DNA of 44,920 nt from Bacillus sp. AFS098217 (GTDB lineage: Bacteria; Bacillota; Bacilli; Bacillales; Bacillaceae_G), in contig NZ_NVPR01000001.1 of NCBI RefSeq assembly GCF_002551815.1, positions 15,359-60,278 on the forward strand, given 5' to 3'. A program made the translations under genes and the position numbers. Under the pieces are notes generated by a model. That model was given only the letters and a program-made list of their open reading frames with translations, was not told the origin of the DNA and did no database searches. Shown piece by piece: positions 34,657 through 41,989 of the stretch (its first letter is position 1; each line of letters begins with the position of its first letter).

Positions 34657-35154
34657 TTAATCAAAATCAGAATCATCTACTAACCCATTTATGAATGTTT
34701 GAAAATCCTTTGCTAAAAATGTAATGATTGGATCTTCATAATTTTCCACATTCACATGTATAACAATCGGCTCCCCCTGATTACCACATTTACTGTAGTC
34801 AAGCATAACAGCATCATGCCCCGCTGTTGGTGACTCACATACAATAATACCTACACGTGGATAATCAAATTCCTCAATTAAATAGGGACTCTCCGTATCA
34901 ATACCATGCTCTCCTCCTATTCCATAAATACCTACAATCGCAATATGATTGTCCGCCCAAGACGTTGGCACAGTTGTTGAAAAACATGTACGTAAAGGTG
35001 TTCCACCGTTTTGTGTCTTAATTAAAGTAATATATGATTCTGGCAATTTATAAGAAAGTGTTTGTTCTACCTTTGCAATCATTTCATCTGTTACCCGAAT
35101 TGGATTCACAAACTCATCTGAGTCATCCCAAAATGAATTAAATTGTTGCTTCAT
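34657..35154 (-). CDS. SMI1/KNR4 (SUKH-1) family protein
   Basis: A 165-residue acidic protein matching the SUKH pattern: ITDE-like N-terminus (RVTDEMIAKVEQTLSYKLPESYITLIKTQNGG), then GIYGIGGEHGI, VGIIVCESPTAGHDAVMLDYS, and a terminal aromatic/acidic helix (FLAKDFQTFINGLVDD). SUKH proteins are often immunity proteins against toxic nucleases or deaminases, but many stand-alone copies exist and no toxin gene is adjacent, so the role is open. GGAGGAAT precedes the ATG. On the same strand as the sigma-factor pair, 133 bases downstream, with nothing recognisable between. Confidence 0.85.
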   Translation of the reverse strand: MKQQFNSFWDDSDEFVNPIRVTDEMIAKVEQTLSYKLPESYITLIKTQNGGTPLRTCFSTTVPTSWADNHIAIVGIYGIGGEHGIDTESPYLIEEFDYPRVGIIVCESPTAGHDAVMLDYSKCGNQGEPIVIHVNVENYEDPIITFLAKDFQTFINGLVDDSDFD

Positions 35155-35287
35155 ACCTATTCCTCCTAAATTTAGCTAATTTCAAGGACTAGAAAAATTG
35201 TTCAGCATCTAATTTAAAAATTAAATCATGTGTAACTCTGTCTCTCTGTCCACTTTTTATCTTATATAAATGAACATATATATTCGA

Positions 35288-35890
35288 TTATGAGTGAATC
35301 TCCCTATCAAAATACTTAGCTATAGCATCTCTATCCGAGCTATTAATAACCATATTAATTCTTCCTTGCAAATACCCATACAACATCCAGCTCGAACATT
35401 CCCTTAACTGGCTATACTTATCCTTTTTAGCTTTGAAGCATAATACCGTATAGTTCTTTTTTATTTTGTAATAGTATTTAAAGATATCATTATAATCAAT
35501 AATATATGCCCTTTGAATTTGATAAAGTTCCTTTACTTCATAAATCATAATTTTATGTCTTGTTCCAAAAACGATAAATCGATTTCCTACATCCATAAGC
35601 GCTAATGGCATTGCTGCATAGTCTGCTGAACACATAATTGCGCCCACATAGTAGCCACCTGTAGCTTGTGCTTGAAATTGTAATTCGATAAATTCGTTTT
35701 CTTCTAATTCATTATTTGCCTTTTCTTCTATCTCTTTAAAATTCTCTCTAGCAATTCGTTTTCTAATATCTTTTTTCTTATTCTCCAAACTCCCAATAAG
35801 GCGCTCCCCTATTGCTTCAAATTGGGATATTTCTTGTTCATCCCACTGCTCGAAAACAATTTGATCGATACTATAGTTTTCACAATTCAT
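35288..35890 (-). CDS. Unknown cytosolic protein coupled to ECF-like sigma factor
   Basis: A 200-residue protein with no signal peptide or membrane helix. I do not recognise its family. Residues about 20-68 are highly charged and predicted helical (LENKKKDIRKRIARENFKEI). The rest looks like a beta-rich fold with FIVFGTRHKIMIYEVKEL and YTVLCFKAKKDKYSQL, reminiscent of bacterial PH-like modules; that is an impression. Its start overlaps the sigma gene by 11 bases, so the two are co-translated. That position is where anti-sigma factors usually lie, but a usual zinc-binding HxxxCxxC motif and membrane segment are absent. It could be an atypical cytosolic regulator of the sigma factor or an effector. 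Confidence 0.7.
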   Translation of the reverse strand: MNCENYSIDQIVFEQWDEQEISQFEAIGERLIGSLENKKKDIRKRIARENFKEIEEKANNELEENEFIELQFQAQATGGYYVGAIMCSADYAAMPLALMDVGNRFIVFGTRHKIMIYEVKELYQIQRAYIIDYNDIFKYYYKIKKNYTVLCFKAKKDKYSQLRECSSWMLYGYLQGRINMVINSSDRDAIAKYFDREIHS

Positions 35891-36431
35891 AATACCCCTC
35901 CATTACTCTTTTTAATTTTTGCTTTCCCCTTGATAATCTTGTATATACTGCACTTGTACTCATATGTAGTCCTTTTGAAATATCCTCTATACTCTCATCA
36001 GCAATATACCTTCGATAAAAAATATTATGGTCTACATCATCTAGCTGATGAATAGCCCCTAAAACAAACTCTTTTTCCTCTTCTTTGAGCAATACTTTTT
36101 CTACATCTCCATCATCTTGTAAAATCAGTTGCTCTATTGTTTGTTCAATACGCTTTTGCTTAAGTTTCCTTTTATAATCTAGCGCCTTAAACTTTGCAAT
36201 AGAAATAATCCAGTTCTTAAGCTGTCCTTTTTCAATTCGAAAGCTGTCTATTTTATACCAAAGTATGAGGAGGACATCGTTATAACACTCTTCAATTTCT
36301 TCTCTTTCATGGTGCTCCCCTAATACACTTCCAATTACTCCATAAATCAACTTACTATATTGAAGAATCAATTGATCCAATGCTTCTGTATTTTGTTTTT
36401 TTATTTCAACTACTAATTCCCTATCATTCAT
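35880..36431 (-). CDS. ECF-type sigma-70 family RNA polymerase sigma factor
   Basis: A 183-residue sigma factor. Region 2 is about residues 15-90 (LDQLILQYSKLIYGVIGSVL, then IEECYNDVLLILWYKIDSF and LKNWIISIAKFKALDYKRK). Region 4 is about 120-175 (LVDDVDHNIFYRRYI-like segment IHQLDDVDHNIFYRRYIADE, with the helix-turn-helix SIEDISKGLHMSTSAVYTRL). Regions 1 and 3 are missing, so it is of the ECF size class. AGGGGGAGCGG precedes the ATG. Upstream, TGTAAG-17-CGTATA resembles an ECF promoter, suggesting autoregulation. Its 3' end overlaps the unknown protein gene, a candidate regulator. Confidence 0.88.
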   Translation of the reverse strand: MNDRELVVEIKKQNTEALDQLILQYSKLIYGVIGSVLGEHHEREEIEECYNDVLLILWYKIDSFRIEKGQLKNWIISIAKFKALDYKRKLKQKRIEQTIEQLILQDDGDVEKVLLKEEEKEFVLGAIHQLDDVDHNIFYRRYIADESIEDISKGLHMSTSAVYTRLSRGKQKLKRVMEGYYEL

Positions 36432-36453
36432 ATCCGCTCCCCCTTCACTTATA

Positions 36454-36482
36454 TATACGAATGTAATAAATATATTCTTACA
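36454..36482 (-). promoter_or_regulatory. Candidate ECF-type autoregulatory promoter
   Basis: On the minus strand: TGTAAG (36482-36477), 17 bases, CGTATA (36459-36454). CGTA is the hallmark of ECF -10 elements and the -35 is close to TGAAAC. It is 22 bases before the sigma start codon. Confidence 0.5.
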
Positions 36483-36499
36483 TGATTTCCTTATTTTTC

Positions 36500-36658
36500 A
36501 TAAAGTGGAACTTTAATCAGTGGAGGTTTTCTTCATCATCCACTAATTATTAGCCCTCACCAATCGGGCTTTTAGGGGCAGTTTATCTCCTGCTTAACTT
36601 CTTTGCTGTCACCAAATTTTGAGGTGAGAGTATTACTGCCCGCAAATAGCGGGATAAA
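36500..36658 (+). repeat. bcr1-like repeat, full length
   Basis: A complete 159-bp copy running from ATAAAGTGGAACTTTAATCAGTGG to GCGGGATAAA. It contains a left hairpin (AGTGGAGG..TCATCCACT), the arms AGCCC..CGGGCTTTT and GGGCAG..CTGCCC. It sits between the sigma gene and the dbpA terminator; the best-preserved copy in the window. Confidence 0.82.
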
Positions 36659-36660
36659 AA

Positions 36661-36690
36661 AACTATCCACCTGTTAGAGTGGATAGTTCC
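36661..36690 (-). terminator. Terminator after dbpA
   Basis: The perfect ten-bp stem AACTATCCAC / GTGGATAGTT is followed on the minus strand by seven Ts. It starts three bases past the stop; the T-run is the last bases of the adjoining repeat. Confidence 0.85.
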
Positions 36691-36692
36691 CT

Positions 36693-38138
36693 TTACTTAA
36701 TCGCCTCATGAACCTTTAACTGTTTCCCTTTTATCGTTGTATTTTTCATTATTCTTAAAACGAGTGGCCCTTTTCCGTTTAATATATCAACATAGGAGAC
36801 ATTATCCTGTATCGTAATAATCCCTATATCATCCGCTGTAACGCCTGGAATCTTGGCAATTGTACCAACGAAATCTACTGCTCTGATTTTCTTTTTCTTT
36901 CCGCCATTAAAATACAATTTCATAATTCCCTTATTTAAGTTAGCACTTTTATCTTTTTTCATCATCGGCTTAGCATTTATTTTCTCTTCAAATGCCGCCT
37001 TTCTTTTTGTAACTTCTTCTTTTGAAGGTGCATCTATTTTTACAATTTCAAAACCAATATATTCTTCAATTTCTGCCAAAAATCTATCTTCATACGGCGT
37101 TACAAATGTAATTGCTTTTCCGCTATTACCAGCACGCCCCGTTCTTCCTGTACGGTGTACATAACTTTCTTTTTCTAATGGGATATCATAGTTAATTACG
37201 TGCGTAATATTCTCAATATCAATTCCTCGCGCCGCTACATCTGTTGCTATTAAATAACGGAATTTACCCTTTTTAAAGTCATTCATTACTGCAAAGCGAT
37301 CTTCTTGCACCATACCGCCATGAATTTTATCACAAGGATAACCCGAGCGCTTTAACTGTCTAAATACATGGTCTACATTTTCTTGCGTACGACAAAAAAT
37401 AATACAGCTATCTGGATTTTCAATGATTGTTACATCTTTAAGAAGCGAAATTTTTTCCTCTTCGCTTACTTCCAAAAGGGTATGTTCAATTTTATCTGTC
37501 GTAATACCAGATGCTTTAATCTCAATATTGATTGGCGATTCCATATATGTACGAGATAAATTTTCAACGTCTTCCGGTAATGTCGCAGAAAATAGCATCG
37601 TCATTCGATTCGTAGGTAATTCGTCAATAATTGCTTCTACTTGATCGATAAAGCCCATATTTAACATTTCATCCGCTTCATCAATTACTAAATACTTCAG
37701 CCTTTCTAAAGCCAAAGTACCTTTTTCAATATGATCTAGCACACGCCCAGGAGTTCCAACTACAACATGTGTCTTTTGCTTTAGTTCTAACTTTTGACGT
37801 GCAAATGGTGACTTACCGTACACAGCAACTGCCTTAATTCGTTTAAATCTTCCTATATTCGTAATATCCTCTTTTACTTGTGCAGCCAGTTCCCTTGTTG
37901 GTGTAAGAATTAATGCTTGCGGCTTATTTTCCTCCCACTCAACCATTTCACAAAGTGGAATACCAAAAGAAGCGGTCTTCCCACTTCCCGTCTGTGATTT
38001 CACAACAAGATCTTTCTTTTCTAATGCAACTGGAATTACTTTTTCTTGTACTACTGTTGGACTTTCATATTGTAAGCTAGTAAGAGCCCTTACAATTTCT
38101 TTACTTAATGCGTAATCTTTAAAACTTCTTTTACTCAT
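36693..38138 (-). CDS. dbpA: DEAD-box RNA helicase DbpA (YxiN-like)
   Basis: A 481-residue ATP-dependent RNA helicase with an N-terminal Q motif region, Walker [31 protein letters not shown] (motif II), FSATLPED (motif III), [21 protein letters not shown] and [10 protein letters not shown] (motif VI). The C-terminal ~75 residues (about 405-481, [21 protein letters not shown]) form the DbpA RNA-binding domain that targets hairpin 92 of 23S rRNA. The enzyme takes part in assembly of the large ribosomal subunit. Length is as in B. subtilis YxiN (479 aa). GAGGT precedes the ATG. Single gene with own terminator. Confidence 0.95.
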   Translation of the reverse strand: MSKRSFKDYALSKEIVRALTSLQYESPTVVQEKVIPVALEKKDLVVKSQTGSGKTASFGIPLCEMVEWEENKPQALILTPTRELAAQVKEDITNIGRFKRIKAVAVYGKSPFARQKLELKQKTHVVVGTPGRVLDHIEKGTLALERLKYLVIDEADEMLNMGFIDQVEAIIDELPTNRMTMLFSATLPEDVENLSRTYMESPINIEIKASGITTDKIEHTLLEVSEEEKISLLKDVTIIENPDSCIIFCRTQENVDHVFRQLKRSGYPCDKIHGGMVQEDRFAVMNDFKKGKFRYLIATDVAARGIDIENITHVINYDIPLEKESYVHRTGRTGRAGNSGKAITFVTPYEDRFLAEIEEYIGFEIVKIDAPSKEEVTKRKAAFEEKINAKPMMKKDKSANLNKGIMKLYFNGGKKKKIRAVDFVGTIAKIPGVTADDIGIITIQDNVSYVDILNGKGPLVLRIMKNTTIKGKQLKVHEAIK

Positions 38139-38166
38139 GTACGAACCTCATTTTATTATATATTCT

Positions 38167-38289
38167 TTTATCTCGCTATTTACGAACAATAGCACCTTCA
38201 AATTCAGTGAAAACAAAGAAATTAGGCGGGAGATGAACTGTCTATAAAAGCCCAATTTGTGACCCCCACTGATTAAAATTTCACTTTAT
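38167..38289 (-). repeat. bcr1-like repeat, internally deleted, minus orientation
   Basis: A 123-bp copy from ATAAAGTGAAATTTTAATCAGTGGG to GCGAGATAAA on the minus strand, with about 30 bases missing between the left end and the CAAATTGGGCTTTTATAGACAG block. It lies directly upstream of dbpA, in the same orientation. The following interval 38290-38435 holds nothing recognisable. Confidence 0.75.
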
Positions 38290-38435
38290 ATATTTTTCAC
38301 CATTGTATAAATATCATATGCATAATTCCATTATACTTGAATCTGCCTCTTAATCGGGATTAATACATATTTATGACGAACTTGATAGAGGATTTGAAGG
38401 AATTGAAAAGAAAATACGAAGTTATTAGAAGTACT

Positions 38436-38634
38436 AACTATATAAATCCATTTTAATTTTTCAACATCTAAACCCCTACTATGCAGAATACAAAGTAATC
38501 TACACTCGTTTGCTCTTCCTGTTTTTACTTCGCATGTGGCAGAAAAAGGCCCTGACCGCCTCTATGCATGGCCAGATGCTCTCTCCCACCTAAAAAGAGG
38601 GGGGTTATGTCATTTTTTTAATTGATGTGTATAA
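38436..38634 (+). repeat. ~195-bp dispersed repeat (family B), copy 2, plus orientation
   Basis: It starts AACTATATAAATCC, continues through ACATCTAAACCCCT, ACACTCGTTTGCTCTTCC, TTTTTACTTCGCATGTGGC and ATGGCCAGATGCTCTC, and ends with an AAAAAGAGGGGGG tract and TTTTTTTAATTGAT. It has the same orientation as the copy at 44842 and lies opposite to the copy at 27009-27200. With the 44842 copy it brackets the gab/glutarate gene cluster. Confidence 0.8.
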
Positions 38635-38640
38635 AATAAG

Positions 38641-38686
38641 ATAAAGAAAAAGCAGTATTCCTACCTCTAATACTCTTTTTCTTTAT
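38641..38686 (-). terminator. Terminator after lhgO
   Basis: A long stem ATAAAGAAAAAG-AGTATT / AATACT-CTTTTTCTTTAT with a single bulged C and a nine-base loop. It is about 55 bases past the lhgO stop. Confidence 0.75.
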
Positions 38687-38739
38687 CCATTTTATGTAAA
38701 AAATCTTTCTATATCATAATATGATTTCGATATAGTCAA

Positions 38740-39972
38740 TTAAGCCCGTAGACTAGATATTCTCGAAGAACTTACACGATCTGCTACTGAATCAGGAATT
38801 TGGTCCGCAATTGCCTCTCCAATTTTCAAACTTGCAGTTGCAGCTGGAGATGGAGCATTGCAAATATGCATTGCATTTATCCCTGTAATGATACAAAAAT
38901 CATCTACCATATTCCCATTGGCTGTAATCGCTTGAGCTCTTACACCAGCATGTGTTGGAACAATGTCTTTCTCCGTAAGATCTGGTATTAAACGCTGTAA
39001 ACTTTTAAGAAATGACTGTTTACTAAACGATCGAACCATCTCTTTCATGCCCTCTTTCATATTTGGCATTGCCATTTTCCAAAAGCCCGCATATGTCATG
39101 GTCTCCATAAAATCTTTTAAATTAAAGTCTTTTTTCGTATAGCCTTCGCGCTTAAAACTTAATACTGCATTCGGCCCAGCGTGTACCTCCCCATTTATCA
39201 TTCGAGTAAAATGGACACCCAAGAATGGAAAATCTGGATTTGGAACTGGATAAATTAAGTGTTTTACAAGATGGCGTCTTTCGGGAATTAGTTCATAGTA
39301 CTCCCCTCGAAAAGGAACAATCTTCATATCTGTTATTAATCCTGATTTTTTTGCTATTCGATCACTATGTAATCCTGCACAATTAATCATAAATCGTGTT
39401 GCAAACTCTCCTTTATTTGTCTCAATTGTAACAATATCTTTTTTATCATAAATGCGTTCTGCCTTCGTTCCTACATGCACTTCTCCTCCACGCTCTTTTA
39501 TATAATGTGCAAGTGCATAGCTTACTCCTTTATAATCTGCAATACCGCAAGAAGGAACACGAATAGCGCCTAATCCTTTTACATAAGGTTCGATTTCAGC
39601 TAATTCCCCTTGATTGATTTTAGAAATATCCAAACCATTTTGAATCCCTCGTTCATAAAGATTATGTAACAGAGGCAATTCTTCTTTTTCAGTAGCAACA
39701 ATAACTTTTCCACACATATCATAAGCAATTCCATTTTCTTCACAGAACTTGACCATAGCCGCATTACCCTCTTTTGCAAATCTAGCCTTAAAACTACCTG
39801 GTTTATAATAAATTCCCGAATGAATAACCCCGCTATTATGTCCCGTTTGATGGTGTGCAAGTTCATTTTCCTTTTCTATTATTGCTATTTTGGCATGGGG
39901 AAATTTTTTTGTTAACGCCATCCCAGTGGATAGCCCTACAATACCGCCCCCGATTATTATAAAATCATACAT
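38740..39972 (-). CDS. lhgO: L-2-hydroxyglutarate oxidase/dehydrogenase LhgO (FAD)
   Basis: A 410-residue flavoprotein of the DAO family. The FAD-binding motif FIIIGGGIVGLSTG stands at the N-terminus, with HHQTGHNSGVIHSGIYYKPGS (a strong LhgO signature), FMINCAGLHSDR and a C-terminal FAD-loop GINAMHICNAPSPAATASL. It oxidises L-2-hydroxyglutarate to 2-oxoglutarate, passing electrons to the quinone pool in E. coli; here that is inferred. The start at ATG 39972 follows GAGGAGG; a longer frame adds 13 residues without a ribosome binding site. It is the last gene of the cluster; the upstream gene glaH makes its substrate, as in the E. coli csiD-lhgO-gabDTP operon. A GC hairpin lies between the two genes. 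Confidence 0.93.
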   Translation of the reverse strand: MYDFIIIGGGIVGLSTGMALTKKFPHAKIAIIEKENELAHHQTGHNSGVIHSGIYYKPGSFKARFAKEGNAAMVKFCEENGIAYDMCGKVIVATEKEELPLLHNLYERGIQNGLDISKINQGELAEIEPYVKGLGAIRVPSCGIADYKGVSYALAHYIKERGGEVHVGTKAERIYDKKDIVTIETNKGEFATRFMINCAGLHSDRIAKKSGLITDMKIVPFRGEYYELIPERRHLVKHLIYPVPNPDFPFLGVHFTRMINGEVHAGPNAVLSFKREGYTKKDFNLKDFMETMTYAGFWKMAMPNMKEGMKEMVRSFSKQSFLKSLQRLIPDLTEKDIVPTHAGVRAQAITANGNMVDDFCIITGINAMHICNAPSPAATASLKIGEAIADQIPDSVADRVSSSRISSLRA

Positions 39973-40022
39973 AATTTTTCCTCCTCGAAATACATGGATT
40001 TGCTTCCGCATATATCATGAAA

Positions 40023-40045
40023 GGCAGGCCATATAAAGGCCCGCC
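40023..40045 (-). promoter_or_regulatory. GC-rich intercistronic hairpin between glaH and lhgO
   Basis: On the minus strand GGCGGGCC pairs with GGCCTGCC (one G-U pair), followed by TTTCATG. It may be a partial terminator or mRNA-stabilising hairpin reducing lhgO relative to glaH. The pairing is perfect only for the minus-strand RNA. Confidence 0.5.
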
Positions 40046-40064
40046 ATCATTAACATTTTTGTTT

Positions 40065-41003
40065 TTATTTTGAAAAGCATCCGCGTTGACGCATTAATTC
40101 TCGATATAAATCCTTGTTCTTTTCAAAAGGAGCTCTTCCATGCATCCAAAATAAATTATTTAAAAGAACTAAATCTCCAACAGGTAACTTTAATGCATGA
40201 GTTGCTGTAGAATTTTCTACGGACTCTGATAACTCTTTAAAATACTGAGCCTGTTCAATATTTTCAGGATAAACAAACTGATCAATAAAACAAATACACG
40301 GTGCATTGTTTACATCAAAAAATGTTTCACGCTGTACAATCTCTTGTGCATTTTTACTTGGAGGTGCTTTATATGTGATCTTTACAGATGCTAACGGGTG
40401 GTTTCTGAATTTATCAAGATCTTCCCAATCGTCTAAATGAAGTAAACGAGATTCCCCACCTATCGCATTTCTTTCTGCAAACTTCATCATAAGTAACCAA
40501 TCTGTAGGTTCATCAACAAATGTCCCATCTGTATGAAGGGTGAATAGACGATAAGCCTGGCGCAAGTAAGAATCACTACTATCCGTGTCCTCTACATGAA
40601 ACCTCGCATAGTATGTGCCTGTCATTGCATCAAAGTTCGAAGTACCAATTAAATGCGTCAATGCAGTCGCAAATTTTACATAATCAGCTGCCTCTGATGT
40701 TTCACCTTGCACCCCAATTGTAAATCCCCCTGTTTCACGATCATGGATAATCCCCCTGATATTTTCCATAAAAGACCCACCAAATATTTTTTTCATTTGA
40801 TCAGCAAGAATAAAACGAGAATATGGCATATACTGCAAAGATTGTTCAGAATGTTCTTTTACCTCAGTAAAAAATTGTTGAAGTAACTGATTATCTAGAA
40901 CGATATGATACAACCTCTTATGTTCTGGATGAGGAGTAATTTCATACCCTTCATACTTTTTAGCAAACTTCATTTGTATTTCTTTTTCAATAATCGCTGA
41001 CAT
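40065..41003 (-). CDS. glaH: Glutarate 2-hydroxylase GlaH (CsiD), Fe(II)/2-oxoglutarate-dependent
   Basis: A 312-residue cytosolic dioxygenase matching E. coli CsiD/GlaH (about 325 aa). The metal site H-x-D lies in LFTLHTDGTFVDEP, and the distal His is in LLNNLFWMHGRAPF, followed by the 2-oxoglutarate-binding Arg. GSFMENIRGIIHDRETGGFTIG and FATALTHLIGTSNFD complete the pattern. It hydroxylates glutarate to L-2-hydroxyglutarate. TAAGGAGGAG stands before the ATG. A sigma-A-like promoter at 41240-41268 and a terminator-like hairpin at 41035-41088 immediately before its ribosome binding site indicate its own attenuated leader of about 230 bases. The next gene, lhgO, continues the pathway. Confidence 0.93.
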   Translation of the reverse strand: MSAIIEKEIQMKFAKKYEGYEITPHPEHKRLYHIVLDNQLLQQFFTEVKEHSEQSLQYMPYSRFILADQMKKIFGGSFMENIRGIIHDRETGGFTIGVQGETSEAADYVKFATALTHLIGTSNFDAMTGTYYARFHVEDTDSSDSYLRQAYRLFTLHTDGTFVDEPTDWLLMMKFAERNAIGGESRLLHLDDWEDLDKFRNHPLASVKITYKAPPSKNAQEIVQRETFFDVNNAPCICFIDQFVYPENIEQAQYFKELSESVENSTATHALKLPVGDLVLLNNLFWMHGRAPFEKNKDLYRELMRQRGCFSK

Positions 41004-41030
41004 ATTAACTCCTCCTTAGTATGAAAAAAC

Positions 41031-41128
41031 TAAAAAGCCAGTCATACGCGTCCTACAATACATAATTGTAGAAGCGTATAACTGGCTTAAAATTACGGAT
41101 GTTCTTTAATTTCTTAAAGTACAATAAT
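41031..41128 (-). promoter_or_regulatory. Structured leader element 2 with terminator hairpin, before glaH
   Basis: Read on the minus strand: a small stem CTTTAA / TTAAAG (41119-41104), a linker holding AACATCCGTAA, then a 15-bp stem AAGCCAGTTATACGC / GCGTATGACTGGCTT (41088-41035, one G-U), an inner stem CTACAAT / ATTGTAG, and TTTTTAGTTTTTT, then the glaH ribosome binding site. The G-U pair is a mismatch on the plus strand, so the minus-strand RNA is the functional one. Homologous to 41493-41580. Confidence 0.7.
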
Positions 41129-41239
41129 AATAGACAGTTTTTTATTAAGCTCCATATAAAATATAAAATATGAAATATGAAATGAAGATCGAAATAGAGA
41201 AGGCTAATTTCTCATATGGATCCGTCACCTTATAAGTAA

Positions 41240-41268
41240 ATAATAATTCAAAATTTTCTGACTGTCAA
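41240..41268 (-). promoter_or_regulatory. Promoter of glaH leader
   Basis: On the minus strand: consensus TTGACA (41268-41263), 17 bases, TATTAT (41245-41240). It lies 25 bases past the small Cys-rich ORF, giving a leader of about 230 bases. Confidence 0.65.
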
Positions 41269-41292
41269 TGTATTTAATAGCATTTTTTCCTT

Positions 41293-41469
41293 TTATGATT
41301 TACTAATTTGAATTGCGTCTGCTGTTTTGTAATAATCGGGGGTTTCCTTGCTCTCTTGCCTACATACTTGGCACATTTTACATGCTATTACTATTGCCCT
41401 ATTCCCCGTACATCCCCCTTTTTTCTTTGGTAATTTCCTAAAATTTTCAGTTTCACTTAATCTCCCCAT
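41293..41469 (-). CDS. Cysteine-rich small protein, 58 aa (new small ORF)
   Basis: A 58-codon gene in the gap between the DUF3870 and glaH genes. AAGGAGG lies seven bases before its ATG, a perfect ribosome binding site. The product starts MGRLSETENF, has a basic run KLPKKKGG, and four cysteines (20, 30, 33, 36) in GGC..ACKMCQVC, that is Cx9CxxCxxC, followed by a polar tail. This suggests a zinc or iron-sulfur site; no family is recognised. It has no signal peptide or clear membrane helix. It is preceded by element 1 (41493-41580), a leader hairpin homologous to that before glaH, so its expression seems to be attenuated the same way. A role in the glutarate pathway, such as an electron carrier or sensor, is speculation. 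Confidence 0.72.
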   Translation of the reverse strand: MGRLSETENFRKLPKKKGGCTGNRAIVIACKMCQVCRQESKETPDYYKTADAIQISKS

Positions 41470-41492
41470 ATTCTCCCCTCCTTGTATAGAAA

Positions 41493-41580
41493 TGAAAAAG
41501 CCAGTTATATTTCGCTCACCAAATAAGCGGAAATATAACTGGCTCTTGTTTACGAATATTCTTCAGAAATTGAAGTATAA
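41493..41580 (-). promoter_or_regulatory. Structured element 1 with terminator hairpin, before the Cys-rich ORF
   Basis: Minus strand: stem CTTCA / TGAAG (41575-41561), a linker with AATATTCGTAA, then stem AGCCAGTTATATTTCCGCT / AGCGAAATATAACTGGCT (41544-41499, one bulge) and TTTTTCATTT, followed ten bases later by the AAGGAGG of the Cys-rich ORF. It begins just after the DUF3870 stop, so it also serves as that gene's terminator. Confidence 0.7.
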
Positions 41581-41595
41581 TAAACTCGGCAGTTA

Positions 41596-41955
41596 TTATT
41601 TTAATTGAGCAGTTTCCTCTAATTCCTCTTGAGGATTATTGCCATTTAAATAGTTTGTATATTGCCGGTACAAATCTTTCAAAGCACTAATAATAGCATT
41701 TTGTGCTTTTCCCTGATAATGATAGGAAATCTCTTGGATTACATCATCAATACCATCACGCAGACTGTATCCCCTTAAAATTTGGGCGATAAAATCTCTC
41801 CCATGTTCTGTAGCAAGGGTACATGAGGATTCAATAATTACATGATATTTGTGATCAGCTTCTATTGTAATTGTTAATGTTTCATAGACACTGCGTACAG
41901 CCATCCCCTTCGGAAGTCTCGCATGTCCTGCCATAAAAAATGTCCCTTTGCGCAT
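41596..41955 (-). CDS. DUF3870 domain protein
   Basis: A 119-residue soluble protein that appears to match DUF3870: MAGHARLPKGMAVRSVYETLTITIEAD, IESSCTLATEHGRDFIAQILRGYSL, and a helical tail (AISALKDLYRQYTNYL). Function unknown. It belongs to the gabT-gabD run (34 bases after gabD). The start is ATG 41955, with GGGGG six bases upstream; another ATG two codons earlier touches that run directly and is too close. In some Firmicutes such genes lie in amino-acid or polyamine breakdown clusters, from memory, consistent with an accessory role here. Confidence 0.78.
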   Translation of the reverse strand: MRKGTFFMAGHARLPKGMAVRSVYETLTITIEADHKYHVIIESSCTLATEHGRDFIAQILRGYSLRDGIDDVIQEISYHYQGKAQNAIISALKDLYRQYTNYLNGNNPQEELEETAQLK

Positions 41956-41989
41956 TTTCATCCCCCATTATTATGCATGATTTCATCCA

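Noticed and set aside
41366-41388. TTGGCAC..TGC resembling a sigma-54 promoter upstream of nothing on the plus strand
   Set aside because: The GG-to-GC spacing is two bases too long and the strand is opposite to all genes there; it lies inside the Cys-rich ORF.
41348-41608. 86-codon open frame on the plus strand
   Set aside because: It is the antisense shadow of the Cys-rich ORF and element 1, without a ribosome binding site.
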